Shown: positions 15,329 to 24,726, counted from the stretch's first letter. The stretch: 64,000 nt of DNA from Neisseriaceae bacterium (GCA_027489245.1 JAIYAC010000007.1:1-64000), one strand, 5' to 3'. Program-made: numbers and translations. The notes: a model not told the origin generated them from the letters alone.

Positions 15329-16297
15329 ATGGATACATTAAAAGCGCTAATGGTCTTCATGACCACTGCTGAGAACGGCAGCTTTTCCGATGCTGCTCGC
15401 AAGCTGGGCGTCTCGCCAGCTGCCGTCAGCCAGAGCATTGCCCGCCTGGAGCAAGAGCTGGAAGTCCGTTTGTTCAACCGCACCACCCGCCAGCTGACAC
15501 TGACCGAAGACGGCCGCCGCTTCTATGCACAGTGCCGCGGCCCGGTGAATAACCTGGATTCGGCCATCAACCAGCTGAAGGCCAGCCGCGACGAACCCGC
15601 CGGCCACCTGCGCATCAGCTTGCCCAACGCCTTTGGCCGCCGCTTCATCCTGCCGCTGATGGAAGAGTTCTGCCAGCGCTACCCGAAGATCCGTGTGTTC
15701 TTTGGCATGGATGACCACTTTAGCGACTTGATAGAAGACGGTTACGATGTAGGTGTGCGCGTCGGCATGATGCCGGACAGCCGCATGGTGGCTCGCCATC
15801 TGGCACATATTCCACAGTACGTGGTGGCCTCGCCCGACTACTGGGCCGAGCACGGCAAGCCGCGTAGCCCGGAAGAGCTGTCAGCGCACGACTGTATCAA
15901 CTTCCAGTTCCCTACCTCGGGCCGCCTGTACAAGTGGGAATTCGAGCGCAACGGCGAGCGCATCCCGCTGGAAGTGACTGGTACCTACACCGTCAATGAT
16001 GTGGATTCTGTCGTAGAGATGGCCCGCCTGGGCTTGGGCGTGGCACAGCTGCCTGGCCACGAAGTACTGGCCGATGTGCGCGCCGGCCGCCTGCAGGCGG
16101 TGCTGACCGACTACGTATCGATGGAGCGTTCCATCTATATCTGCTTCCCGCACCGCGACCACATTGCGCCGCGTACCCGTGTGTTTGTGGATTTTGCCGT
16201 AGAAAAGCTGCTGGACCACCCGGACATTATTGCCGACCTGCCAGGCGTGGACCTGTCGGCCAAGCGCGAAGCGCTGCGCATGCACCTGGGTCTGTAA
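15329..16297 (+). CDS. LysR-family transcriptional regulator
   Basis: A 322-residue regulator with the N-terminal helix-turn-helix (AENGSFSDAARKLGVSPAAVSQSIARLEQEL) and a CrgA/DsdC-like effector domain. It precedes puuB by 154 bases with its own terminator between, so it is a separate transcript. Control of puuB or of the divergent LuxR gene is possible but unproven. The C-terminus has a 20-residue extension after the usual LysR end. Confidence 0.88.
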   Translation: MDTLKALMVFMTTAENGSFSDAARKLGVSPAAVSQSIARLEQELEVRLFNRTTRQLTLTEDGRRFYAQCRGPVNNLDSAINQLKASRDEPAGHLRISLPNAFGRRFILPLMEEFCQRYPKIRVFFGMDDHFSDLIEDGYDVGVRVGMMPDSRMVARHLAHIPQYVVASPDYWAEHGKPRSPEELSAHDCINFQFPTSGRLYKWEFERNGERIPLEVTGTYTVNDVDSVVEMARLGLGVAQLPGHEVLADVRAGRLQAVLTDYVSMERSIYICFPHRDHIAPRTRVFVDFAVEKLLDHPDIIADLPGVDLSAKREALRMHLGL

Positions 16298-16319
16298 ACC
16301 GGCCCCAGCGTCGCCCACC

Positions 16320-16341
16320 GCCCGGCTTGCCGGGCTTTTTT
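16320..16341 (+). terminator. Rho-independent terminator of the lysR gene
   Basis: Stem GCCCGG/CCGGGC with a CTTG loop, followed by TTTTTT. Confidence 0.85.
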
Positions 16342-16411
16342 GCGACATTGGCGTTTAACATATTAGACAAAGCATGGCCTGTTGCGCATAATCCAAGCCA
16401 TAAACCCGCGC

Positions 16412-16423
16412 CTGTTGGCCGCA
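16412..16423 (+). repeat. Uptake-like repeat (CTGTTGGCCGCA) in puuB upstream region
   Basis: An intergenic copy 28 bases before the puuB start. A possible promoter, TTAGAC plus an 18-base spacer plus CATAAT, lies just upstream, so the repeat would be in the 5' untranslated region. Confidence 0.65.
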
Positions 16424-16451
16424 AGTGTTTAAAAAATGGATGGGATACATC

Positions 16452-17738
16452 ATGAGTCAGCGCATCGAACACACTAATTCCTACTACGCCTATTCTGCCA
16501 ACCCTAGCCCCGAGCGCCCGGCGCTGGCGGGTAGCGTGCGGGCAGATGTCTGCGTGATCGGCGCCGGCTACACCGGCATCTCTACCGCCCTGCACCTGGC
16601 CGAAGCCGGTTTTAGCGTGGTGGTGCTGGAAAGCGCCCGTGTGGGCTGGGGCGCATCGGGCCGCAACGGCGGCCAGATCGTCAACAGCTACAGCCGCGAT
16701 ATGGATGTGATCGAGGCGCGTCATGGCAAGGAAGCCGCCAAGCGCCTGGGCGCCATGGCCTTTGAAGGCGGCAAGATCATCCGCGAGCGTATTGCCAAGT
16801 ACAACATCCAGTGCGACCTGAAAGACGGCAACGTGTTTGCCGCCTTTACCCAGAAGCAGCTGGACGAGCTGGACGCCAAGCGCCGCCTGTGGGAAAGCTT
16901 TGGCCATACCGGCATCCAGATGATCGACAAGGCCGGCATGCAACGCATCGTGAACTCCAACGAGTACGTAGGCGCACTGCTGGACAACTGGGGCGGCCAC
17001 ATCCACCCGCTGAACCTGGCGCTGGGTGAAGCTGCCGCGTTCGAGTCGCTGGGCGGCCGCATCTATGAACAATCCGCCGTTACCGACGTAGTGCGCGGCC
17101 AACCTGCCGTGGTGAAAACCGCAGGCGGCCAGGTGACGGCTGATTTCGTGGTGGTGGCCGGTAACGCTTACCTGGGCAACCTGATTCCGGTGCTGGCCGA
17201 GAAAACCCTGCCGTGCGGCACGCAGGTGGTCACCACCGAGCGCCTGTCGCCCGAACTGGCGCGCAGCCTGCTGCCCGGCGACAACTGTGTAGAAGACTGC
17301 AACTTCCTGCTGGATTACTACCGCCTGACTGGCGACAACCGCCTGCTATACGGTGGCGGCACCGTGTACGGCGCACGCGACCCGGGCGAGATCGAAAGCC
17401 TGGTGCGCCCGAAAATGCTGAAAACCTTCCCGCAGCTGAAAGACGTGAAGATCGAATTCGGCTGGACCGGCAACTTCTCGCTCACGCTTACCCGCCTGCC
17501 GCAGGCTGGCCGTATCGACAGCAACATTTACTACTCGCAAGGCTGCAGCGGCCACGGCGTGACCTACACCCACCTGGCCGGCCGCATCATGGCCGAAGCC
17601 ATCCGCGGCCAGAGCGAGCGCTTTGACGCCTTTGCCAGTCTGCCGCACTACCCGTTCCCGGGCGGCCGCCTGTTCCGTGTGCCTATGCTCACGCTGGGTG
17701 CCTGGTGGTACGGCATGCGCGACAAGCTGGGCCTGTAA
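16452..17738 (+). CDS. puuB: Gamma-glutamylputrescine oxidase-like FAD oxidoreductase
   Basis: A 428-residue DAO-type flavoenzyme that follows E. coli PuuB along its whole length: N-terminal NSYYAYSANPSPERP, the FAD motif CVIGAGYTGISTALHLAEAGF, GASGRNGGQIVNSYSRDMDVIE, PCGTQVVTTERLS and the C-terminal FDAFASLPHYPFPGGRLFRVP. In E. coli it oxidises gamma-glutamylputrescine during putrescine breakdown. Here no puuA, puuC or puuD is adjacent, so the substrate may differ. The ATG at 16452 was chosen by alignment to the family start. Confidence 0.85.
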   Translation: MSQRIEHTNSYYAYSANPSPERPALAGSVRADVCVIGAGYTGISTALHLAEAGFSVVVLESARVGWGASGRNGGQIVNSYSRDMDVIEARHGKEAAKRLGAMAFEGGKIIRERIAKYNIQCDLKDGNVFAAFTQKQLDELDAKRRLWESFGHTGIQMIDKAGMQRIVNSNEYVGALLDNWGGHIHPLNLALGEAAAFESLGGRIYEQSAVTDVVRGQPAVVKTAGGQVTADFVVVAGNAYLGNLIPVLAEKTLPCGTQVVTTERLSPELARSLLPGDNCVEDCNFLLDYYRLTGDNRLLYGGGTVYGARDPGEIESLVRPKMLKTFPQLKDVKIEFGWTGNFSLTLTRLPQAGRIDSNIYYSQGCSGHGVTYTHLAGRIMAEAIRGQSERFDAFASLPHYPFPGGRLFRVPMLTLGAWWYGMRDKLGL

Positions 17739-17742
17739 TACC

Positions 17743-17810
17743 GGCAGGTGCTAGGCACCTGCCTTACTCTCTGTCCATCCTGGGCTGGCCTTGTGCCAGC
17801 CGTTTTTTTT
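17743..17810 (+). terminator. Two hairpins after puuB, the second a Rho-independent terminator
   Basis: The first stem is GGCAGGTGC/GCACCTGCC (17743-17763). The second is GGCTGG/CCAGCC (17783-17801) followed by a T8 run at 17803-17810. The rest of 17811-17921 shows nothing further. Confidence 0.85.
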
Positions 17811-17921
17811 GTAGCGCCAGCCGGTGGGAGAGATGGCAATGCGTTACAGCCTGCGTGGCTACCTCGTTACCGCCGTAACGGGTAGCCACGAAGACTGCCG
17901 CATGGTTGCCGGTGGGAGCTG

Positions 17922-18416
17922 CTAGCGGCGCTGGCGGGGTCTTGACCAGTCCGGGCTGGCACTTTGCACGCCTGGCAGGCTGGCTAGCGCCGTGGCCGCC
18001 TCCAGGCTGTCATTGCCGGGTGCCGTATTGATGCGCCAGTAACCATCGATGCCGGCCGGGCTGGCGTTCAGCTGGCGCTTGGCTGCCCAGGCTTGCAAGG
18101 CTGCGGGGTCCGTGCTTTGTACGATTACACCACCAGCCGGAACCAGATAGGGGGCATCGCCGGCGGGGCCGAGACGTACGATAGGTAGCAGTTTGCTGTC
18201 GCGTGGTAGCCCTAGTGCAGATTTACTGCGACTGGAAGTGGGGTAAGGCTTTTGCACCGCTTGGCCGCTACTGGTGTCGATACCGTTTTGTATGTCCAGC
18301 CAGCCGTGACGCGTAGCACCGTTTTCATGCCATTGGTAGCTGGGTGGTGTGGCTTGTGCGCAGGCAGCTAATAGCAAGGCTGCCAGACCGAGGCCGAGTG
18401 TGTGGCTTGTTATCAT
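17922..18416 (-). CDS. Lipoprotein with subtilase propeptide-like domain, probable external chaperone of the adjacent protease
   Basis: A 164-residue protein beginning MITSHTLGLGLAALLLAACAQ, a lipoprotein signal with the lipobox LAAC. The C-terminal 70 residues (STDPAALQAWAAKRQLNASP, then YWRINT and ASLPGVQSASPDW) resemble the compact N-terminal propeptide of S8 proteases, which ends next to the mature enzyme. It starts two bases after the protease stop. Aeromonas sobria ASP, a kexin-like subtilase without propeptide, needs the product of a gene directly downstream (ORF2) to fold; this pair has the same arrangement. Function is inferred from that analogy. Confidence 0.6.
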   Translation of the reverse strand: MITSHTLGLGLAALLLAACAQATPPSYQWHENGATRHGWLDIQNGIDTSSGQAVQKPYPTSSRSKSALGLPRDSKLLPIVRLGPAGDAPYLVPAGGVIVQSTDPAALQAWAAKRQLNASPAGIDGYWRINTAPGNDSLEAATALASLPGVQSASPDWSRPRQRR

Positions 18417-18418
18417 GT

Positions 18419-20086
18419 TCAGTGCCCCCATACGGTGATGGACCAATTGCGCAATGTCGTTACCGGTTCGCTGACTGTTTCCATGCTATTTGGTGCCCGT
18501 GTACGTCGTGTATCGCTGATGCGCAGGGTCCAGCTGCCCGTGCCAAAATTTTCGCCCAGGTGTCGTACCGAGCCGAAGGTAAACGGGTTCATGGGCACAC
18601 TGCAGCGACGGGCGCTGGGCATCCAGCCTGGCTCACCATGGCAGGTATGACTGGTGGCCAAGATACTGTTGCGTCCAGCCGGGCTGTCTAGTGTTACGTT
18701 CATGTCGCCACTACTAACGGCATTTTGCATGGATACCGTCAGTTCGACATATTCGATTGTATTGATGCTGCAGTTGCTCACACTGAGTCGATCGCTGACT
18801 TCCGCATCATTGTCAGGAATGACGAGACTGGATGTTTGTGTCGTTTCGCACTTTTTGAGTGGTGGCAAGCCTGGAAAGGTACGTGCCATGGCTACCGCGG
18901 CATTACTGTCCAAGCGGCCAAACCCGGTGCGATAGGTAAAGTTGCCATTACCGATAGCGGCAGGAAGCTTGGGCGTTTCCAGATCGCTACGTGCAGTACT
19001 GGCCAGAATCCAGCGGATGTCGCGCCAGCTCAGTGCAGGATTCGCACGCAACATGAGCGCAGCAGTACCACTGACTAGCGGTGTGGCCGCCGACGTGCCA
19101 GCAAAATTGTTGCGGTATTGGTTGGTGTTGCCCAGGTTGCCGGTTTGGCTTAGTGCTGTTGTTAGCAGCCTGGTGCTCGAAATATTTGTACCACCTTCGG
19201 CGGCGATCAGGACATTGCTGCCGGGCTCGGTAAAGGAAGAAGCCGACCCATTCTCGTTGATCGATCCGACAGTCATCATCATCGGGTGATTATTGAGGTA
19301 GTCATAATTGCTACGCTCGTCACTGCTAGCACTGGTGGCTTCGCCGCCATTACCTGCTGCCACGAAATAAACGATGCCACGCCCACAGCGCGCTTGAGTA
19401 GCGCCATTGATCACGCTCTGGCGCCATAGGCTGCCAGCATCGGGGTACAGTTCGCCGGTACCGTCCAGGTTCCCCCAGCTATTGTTAACTACCGACACGA
19501 CCGCATTGCCATGCAGCATGGCTGCGGCGTCCTGCAGGTCGGAGCTGCCGTTGGCGGCTAGCAGGTTGTGCGCTACCAGGCGGGCGTTCGGCGCGATGCC
19601 CAGCATGCCTTTGCCGTTGGCCGAAGCGGCAATCAGGCCGGCTACAGCCGTACCGTGGTCGTTGTCCCGAGTGGTCGGGCTAGGGTCGAGCGTGCCTTTG
19701 CCATTGTCGACGATATTGCGCGACTGGCCGGCCAGAACATTATCGGCCAAATCTTCATGGTTCAGCTCCACCCCATCGTCCACGACGGATACGACAACAC
19801 CCTGGCCAGTATTGCCGCCAAGCCAGGTGTTTTCCAGTGCCAGTGATGTCGTTTGCAAATGCCATTGTTGCCCCGAGTAGCCTTCCCCCAGCTGCGCCAC
19901 CGCGGCTGGCGGTTGCGTGCTGTCGCAGTTGGCCGAATTGCTTGTTACCACCACAGGCACGGCTTTGTAGGCGTTGGTGCTGGTATCGATACTCACAGGG
20001 GCGTTGCTGCCCCCGCCGCCCCCGCCGCCGCCACAAGCAGCAAGGAGCAGGGTCGTCAGCAAACAGCTGGTATGCCTGATGTTCAT
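18419..20086 (-). CDS. Kexin-like S8 serine protease, lipoprotein, with P domain
   Basis: A 555-residue protein. The lipobox LLAAC places Cys18 as the lipid site, followed by a run of eight Gly. Catalytic residues are Asp104 (VVDDGVELNHEDL; Asp103 is adjacent), His144 (RDNDHGTAVAG) and Ser332 (AGTSAATPLVSG). The SWGN motif supplies the oxyanion Asn. The region from about 410 to the end is a P/Homo-B domain (ELTVSMQNAV, then GTGSWTLRISD). No propeptide precedes the catalytic domain, fitting the separate chaperone gene downstream. It probably acts on the cell surface or in the periplasm. Codon use is less GC-extreme than neighbouring genes and the gene has no uptake-like repeat, which hints at later acquisition. 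Confidence 0.85.
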   Translation of the reverse strand: MNIRHTSCLLTTLLLAACGGGGGGGGSNAPVSIDTSTNAYKAVPVVVTSNSANCDSTQPPAAVAQLGEGYSGQQWHLQTTSLALENTWLGGNTGQGVVVSVVDDGVELNHEDLADNVLAGQSRNIVDNGKGTLDPSPTTRDNDHGTAVAGLIAASANGKGMLGIAPNARLVAHNLLAANGSSDLQDAAAMLHGNAVVSVVNNSWGNLDGTGELYPDAGSLWRQSVINGATQARCGRGIVYFVAAGNGGEATSASSDERSNYDYLNNHPMMMTVGSINENGSASSFTEPGSNVLIAAEGGTNISSTRLLTTALSQTGNLGNTNQYRNNFAGTSAATPLVSGTAALMLRANPALSWRDIRWILASTARSDLETPKLPAAIGNGNFTYRTGFGRLDSNAAVAMARTFPGLPPLKKCETTQTSSLVIPDNDAEVSDRLSVSNCSINTIEYVELTVSMQNAVSSGDMNVTLDSPAGRNSILATSHTCHGEPGWMPSARRCSVPMNPFTFGSVRHLGENFGTGSWTLRISDTRRTRAPNSMETVSEPVTTLRNWSITVWGH

Positions 20087-20166
20087 ATTTGTATTGCCAG
20101 TTCAGTGAAATGGCAATAATTTATTCTAAAAGCATTTTGTTGGCCATATCTACAGGATCTATCCTG

Positions 20167-20544
20167 TCAGAATGGCCACACCAGCTTGGTTTTGGCCACG
20201 GCAATCATGTAGATGGGCATGGCCACGGCAGCGGCCAGTACCACGGCGCGCAGGGGCGAGCCGTGCAGTTTTTTCAGGCCGATGGTGCCCAGCGCGATAT
20301 ACGCCAGCAGCGCGGCAATCTTGGCGGCTAGCCAGGGCTGGTTGTGCGGCGACAGGCCGGCCATCACCGCCAGGGTGATGGCGGCGGCCAGCAGGCCGGT
20401 GTCGATCACGTGCGGCGCTATTTTCAGCACACGCGCCTGCAGCAGGGCAGGGCGGGCGTAAGACAGCACGGCGCGGGCAGCAAACAGGGTAAGCGACAGA
20501 TACGCCAGCCCGGCGTGCGCGTGTTTCAGAACCTGATAATCCAT
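20167..20544 (-). CDS. SirB2-family integral membrane protein
   Basis: A 125-residue protein with four predicted membrane helices, starting MDYQVLKHAHAGLAYLSLTLFAARA. It matches the SirB/YchQ family in length and in the conserved KxxH at the start and LKKLHGSP near residue 90. SirB was reported as a regulator of invasion gene expression in Salmonella, but the molecular role is unknown. It is upstream of the protease gene on the same strand with an 80-base gap. Confidence 0.75.
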   Translation of the reverse strand: MDYQVLKHAHAGLAYLSLTLFAARAVLSYARPALLQARVLKIAPHVIDTGLLAAAITLAVMAGLSPHNQPWLAAKIAALLAYIALGTIGLKKLHGSPLRAVVLAAAVAMPIYMIAVAKTKLVWPF

Positions 20545-20651
20545 GGTGAAGCCTCAATGTAGATAAATGTCATGCGGCGCGATCATACCGCTTTGTACAG
20601 CAGGCAGAATGCTAAACTGCCGGGGTCGATGACCACGCCATAGCCTGCGCC

Positions 20652-23600
20652 ATGCCGCTGAACCTGTATCAATCCAACCGCCTGGAAGCCCTGGGCATTC
20701 TGTACAGCCACCTCACAGACAGCCCGCTGGCCGATGCGTTCGCGCCGGAAGTCATCATGGTGCAAAGCCGGGGCATGGGGCGCTGGCTTACGCTGAACCT
20801 GGCGCAGCAGCGCGGCCTGGCGGCCAACCTGGAATTCGTGCTGCCGGCTGGCTTTGGCTGGCGGCTGATGCAGGCCGTGCTGCCCGAGCTACCGCCCAAA
20901 TCCGCCTTTGCCCCCGACGTGCTGTGCTGGCGGCTGATGGACGTGCTGCCCACGCTGGCCGGCGAGCCGTTTACCCCGCTGCAGCGCTACCTGCAGGGCG
21001 GCCCGCTGGCCTGCTTCGAGCTGGCCGGCAAGATTGCCGATATTTACGACCAATACCTGGTGTTCCGCCCCGACTGGATACGCGCCTGGGAAGCCGGCCG
21101 CCTGCTGGGGCTGGGCGAAGACGAAGCCTGGCAGGCTGCGCTCTGGCAAAGGTTGGCCGCAGAGGTGCCCGGCCGCCACCGCGTGATGATGCTGGACGAC
21201 TTCTTTGCCCGCCTGCGCAGCGAGCACCTGCCGCAGCGCGTCTCGGTATTCGGCATTGCCACGCTGGCGCCCATGTACCTGGCGCTGCTGCAGCGCATGG
21301 CCGAGCTCACCGAGGTGAATGTGTTCCTGCTCAACCCCAGCGAAGCCTACTGGGGCGACCTGCAAGCCCGCAGCCGCCAGGCCGTGTTGTTTGACGATGA
21401 CGCCAGCGCCGGCGGCCACCCGCTACTGGCGTCGCTGGGCCAGCAGGGGCGCGACTTTTTCGACGAGCTGGCCGGCGGTGTGGCGCAGCCCATGTCGGCC
21501 TTCATGGCGCCGGACGGGCACAGCCTGCTGGCGCGCCTGCAGCACGACATCCTCACGCTCACCCCGCCTGCGGCCAACGTGGCACCCTATAGCGACGGCG
21601 ATGCGTCCATCCGCTGCCATATCGCCCACAGCCCCATGCGCGAGCTGGAGGTGCTGAAAGACCAGCTGCTGGCCATGCTGGCCGCCGACACCACGCTCAC
21701 CCCGGCCGATATCGCCGTACTCACCCCCGATATCAACGCCTACGCGCCGTACATCGACGCCGTATTTGGCTACCGCAGCGACGCGCCGTCCATCCCCTAC
21801 AGCATTGCCGACCGCCGCCTGGCGCGCGAGGTGCCGCTGCTGGCCACCTTTGGCGCCGTGCTGCAGCTGGCCGACTCGCGCTTTGCCGCCAGCGACGTAC
21901 TGGCCCTGCTGGACTGCCCGGCACTGCTGGCGCGCTTTGGCTTGGCCGACGACGACGTCAGCCTGCTGGCGCAATGGGTGCGCCAGGCCGGCATACGCTG
22001 GGGGCGCGACGCCGCGCACAAAGCCCAGCTCGGCCTGCCCGCCGAGCCCACGCATACCTGGCGCTGGGGGCTGGACCGCCTGCTGCTGGGCACCATGCTG
22101 CCCGCCAGCCTGGCCGGCGACGGTGCGCCGCTGTTTGCCGGCCTGCTGCCTGACAGCGCCGCCCAGGGCCAGGCCGCCGACAAGCTCGCCAGCCTGGCCA
22201 GCCTGTACGACGTGCTGGCAGGGTTGGCCGCAGACTGGGCGCAGCCCGCCAGCATGGCCGTCTGGGCCCAGCGCCTGCGCGACGCCGCTGCGCGGCTGTT
22301 TCTGGTAGACGAAGCCGACGAAGCCGCGCTGCAGCTGCTGCACGGCATTGCCGATACCCTCACCGCCGACGCCACGCTGGCGCAGTTTGACGGCGCGCTG
22401 CCGCTGGCGGTGATCCGCGACGCCGTGCTGCGCCAGCTCGACATGTCGTCCAGCGGCGGTTTTCTTACCGGCGGGCTCACCTTCTGCGCCATGGTGCCGA
22501 TGCGCTCTATCCCGTTCCGCGTACTGTGCCTGGTGGGCATGAACGACGGCGCCTACCCGCGTGACGAGCGCCCGGTCAGCTTCGACCTGGTCGCGCGTAA
22601 CCCGCGTCGTGGCGACCGCTCGCGCCGCTTCGACGACCGCTACCTGTTTCTGGAAGCCATCCTGTCTGCCCGCGACGCGCTGTACCTGAGCTGGGTTGGC
22701 CGCAGTGTGCGCAGCGACGAGCCGCTGCCGCCCTCGCCGCTGGTGGCCGAGCTGCTGGACACCCTGGCCAGCATGTGCGGTGGCGACATCGCGCCCGCCA
22801 TCACCACCCGCCACCCGCTGCAGCCCTTCAGCCGCCGCAGCTACGACGGCAGCCTGCCCAGCTACGAGCCGCTGTGGGCCGCTGCCCTGGCGCAGCCGGC
22901 CGCCGCCGCGCAGCCCTTTGCCACCACGCTGCCCGCCGTGGCACCGCAAGTGGTGCTGCTGGCCGACTTCCTGCGCTTCTGGCGCAACCCGGTACGCGCC
23001 TGGCTGGCCGACCGCCTGGGGCTAAAGCTGGCGCGCCACGCCGACGAGCTGCCCGTGCGCGAACCGTTTGCCATCGACCGCGACAGCCGCAGCGACATCC
23101 GCGACACCCTGGTCGGCAGCCTGCTGGCCGGTAAGCCGCTGCGCTACGCCGAAGCCCGCCTGGCCGGGCAGGGTCTGCTGCCCGATGCCGCATTGGGCGA
23201 CGCCTGCCTGGCGCAAGAGCGCGCCGCCAGCGCCCGTTTTGCCGCGCGCCTGCCGTCCAGCCTGCTGGCCGACACCCTGCCGCCGCAGCCGGTACGGCTA
23301 CAGCTGGGTGAGGTCATGCTCAGCGGCGAGCTGGCCGGCCTGCGTCCACAAGGCCTGCTGCGCGTGGTACCGCGCAAAGCCTATGCCACCGAGTTCATCA
23401 CCCTGTGGCTGGAGCATCTGGTGAGGTTGGCCGCAGGCCTGCCCGGCATCGCCCCCGACAGCGTGCTGTACGCCGACGACGGCGTACACCGCCTGTGTGC
23501 CAGTAGTCGTGACGGCCAGCCGCTGGACGCCCACGCGCTGCTGGCAGCGTGGATGGCGCGCTACTTGCAGGGCCAAAGCCAGCCGTTGCCGTTCTTTGCC

Positions 23601-23831
23601 CGCACCTCGCTGGCCTACGCCCGCGAGGCGCCTGGCAAGCAAATGGGCGCCGCGCAAAACGAATGGTCGCCCGACTTCACCGGCCTGGGCCGCACCCCGC
23701 AGCGCGACGACGCAGCCAACCTGCTGGCCTTCCGCCACCTGGAGCCGTTGTCCGACCCGTTGTTTGCGCAGCTGGCAGATACGCTGCTGGCGCCGCTGGT
23801 GGGTAGCCTTACTTTAAATACGGGTGAATAG
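20652..23831 (+). CDS. recC: Exodeoxyribonuclease V subunit gamma (RecC)
   Basis: A 1059-residue RecC. The N-terminus LYQSNRLEALGILYSHLTDSPL, VQSRGMGRWLTLNLA and AANLEFVLPAGFGWRLMQ is diagnostic, as is LVGMNDGAYPRDERPVSFDL in the centre. RecC has an inactive helicase fold, holds the RecBCD complex together and reads Chi. Five uptake-like repeats fall in this gene (21150, 21569, 22221, 22693, 23424). They are read in different frames as RLAA, AAN, GLAA and VGR, so the conserved feature is the DNA. It ends just before an AT-rich gene that separates it from recB. Confidence 0.95.
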   Translation: MPLNLYQSNRLEALGILYSHLTDSPLADAFAPEVIMVQSRGMGRWLTLNLAQQRGLAANLEFVLPAGFGWRLMQAVLPELPPKSAFAPDVLCWRLMDVLPTLAGEPFTPLQRYLQGGPLACFELAGKIADIYDQYLVFRPDWIRAWEAGRLLGLGEDEAWQAALWQRLAAEVPGRHRVMMLDDFFARLRSEHLPQRVSVFGIATLAPMYLALLQRMAELTEVNVFLLNPSEAYWGDLQARSRQAVLFDDDASAGGHPLLASLGQQGRDFFDELAGGVAQPMSAFMAPDGHSLLARLQHDILTLTPPAANVAPYSDGDASIRCHIAHSPMRELEVLKDQLLAMLAADTTLTPADIAVLTPDINAYAPYIDAVFGYRSDAPSIPYSIADRRLAREVPLLATFGAVLQLADSRFAASDVLALLDCPALLARFGLADDDVSLLAQWVRQAGIRWGRDAAHKAQLGLPAEPTHTWRWGLDRLLLGTMLPASLAGDGAPLFAGLLPDSAAQGQAADKLASLASLYDVLAGLAADWAQPASMAVWAQRLRDAAARLFLVDEADEAALQLLHGIADTLTADATLAQFDGALPLAVIRDAVLRQLDMSSSGGFLTGGLTFCAMVPMRSIPFRVLCLVGMNDGAYPRDERPVSFDLVARNPRRGDRSRRFDDRYLFLEAILSARDALYLSWVGRSVRSDEPLPPSPLVAELLDTLASMCGGDIAPAITTRHPLQPFSRRSYDGSLPSYEPLWAAALAQPAAAAQPFATTLPAVAPQVVLLADFLRFWRNPVRAWLADRLGLKLARHADELPVREPFAIDRDSRSDIRDTLVGSLLAGKPLRYAEARLAGQGLLPDAALGDACLAQERAASARFAARLPSSLLADTLPPQPVRLQLGEVMLSGELAGLRPQGLLRVVPRKAYATEFITLWLEHLVRLAAGLPGIAPDSVLYADDGVHRLCASSRDGQPLDAHALLAAWMARYLQGQSQPLPFFARTSLAYAREAPGKQMGAAQNEWSPDFTGLGRTPQRDDAANLLAFRHLEPLSDPLFAQLADTLLAPLVGSLTLNTGE

Positions 23832-23835
23832 TTAT

Positions 23836-24726
23836 ATGCCAATCATTGAGAAGCGGGCTGAAGATATAAATGATTTTTGGGAAATGATCTCGCCATTTGG
23901 CAGTGTGCTAGGTGCAATGACAGATCCCATCTTTCGAGGTCAGCTTTGGGGTTGTGGTGGTACGGAGTGGAAGCTAGTGCCGAAGATTTTTCGGCCGGAT
24001 ATGATTGCCTATGCGAAAAGGGGGCGGGCTTCTTTTAGTTATGTAGATCACTTGATTTTTTATGAATATTTTCACCTGTTAGATTTTCTTTCGTATTGTG
24101 ATCAGGGTGGTTTGCAAATTTCATTTGATTCTAAATTATTCCGCCAGCTGATGGATTCTCACAACTTTACGTCAATGTATGGGATAGATACAAAAGATTG
24201 GCCACATCCTGATGCATATCATTTTTTGGCATTGGCGCAACACCATGGTGTTCCAACTAGGTTGCTTGATTGGAGTTATTCACCTTACGTAGCTGGATAC
24301 TTTGCAGCTAGCCAAGCGTTGGAATTTTATTCGAAAGATGGGCTCCGGGATCTTTCAAAAAGTGATGTGGTTGTCTGGGTTACAGATACCAAACAGTTTT
24401 GGAAAGAAAAAAATGTGCAAGTTATTAGGGTGCCTGGCAGTGTAAGCGCAAATTTGACGGCGCAGCGAGGTCTATTTTTGCTTGGTAAAGATGATCATCC
24501 AAAAACTAGAGATGATATGGTGAATTCAATTTCATTGAATGATGTTTTTGAAAGTAGTATGGTGGATTTGTATAAGTTTATTTTGCCATCAAAATTTGTG
24601 GGTGATTTATTCGGTAGGTGTCTTAAAATGGGTTTTTCCGCAGCCACTCTTTTTCCGGGTTTTGATGGGGCTGCAAAAGGCTCTGTGGAATTTCAGATAT
24701 ATAAGCGGTATGCCGGACTGTTGTAG
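23836..24726 (+). CDS. FRG-domain protein, AT-rich insertion between recC and recB
   Basis: A 296-residue protein with the FRG-domain hallmarks: (F/Y)RG in DPIFRGQ near residue 37 and AQHHGVPTRLLDWSYSPYVAGYFAA near residue 135. The domain is uncharacterised; it resembles toxin or defence modules in its patchy distribution. Base composition is about 40% GC against well over 65% in flanking genes, and no uptake-like repeat is present. The ATG at 23836 lies four bases after the recC stop; a GTG at 23824 would overlap recC. It fits neatly between recC and recB without damaging either, so it is a recent acquisition co-transcribed with the recombination genes. A role as a toxin or effector linked to RecBCD is inference. 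Confidence 0.75.
   Translation: MPIIEKRAEDINDFWEMISPFGSVLGAMTDPIFRGQLWGCGGTEWKLVPKIFRPDMIAYAKRGRASFSYVDHLIFYEYFHLLDFLSYCDQGGLQISFDSKLFRQLMDSHNFTSMYGIDTKDWPHPDAYHFLALAQHHGVPTRLLDWSYSPYVAGYFAASQALEFYSKDGLRDLSKSDVVVWVTDTKQFWKEKNVQVIRVPGSVSANLTAQRGLFLLGKDDHPKTRDDMVNSISLNDVFESSMVDLYKFILPSKFVGDLFGRCLKMGFSAATLFPGFDGAAKGSVEFQIYKRYAGLL

Noticed and set aside
21423-22949. 508-codon frame opposite recC
   Set aside because: Antisense shadow with low-complexity Gly/Gln/Val/Arg-rich content.
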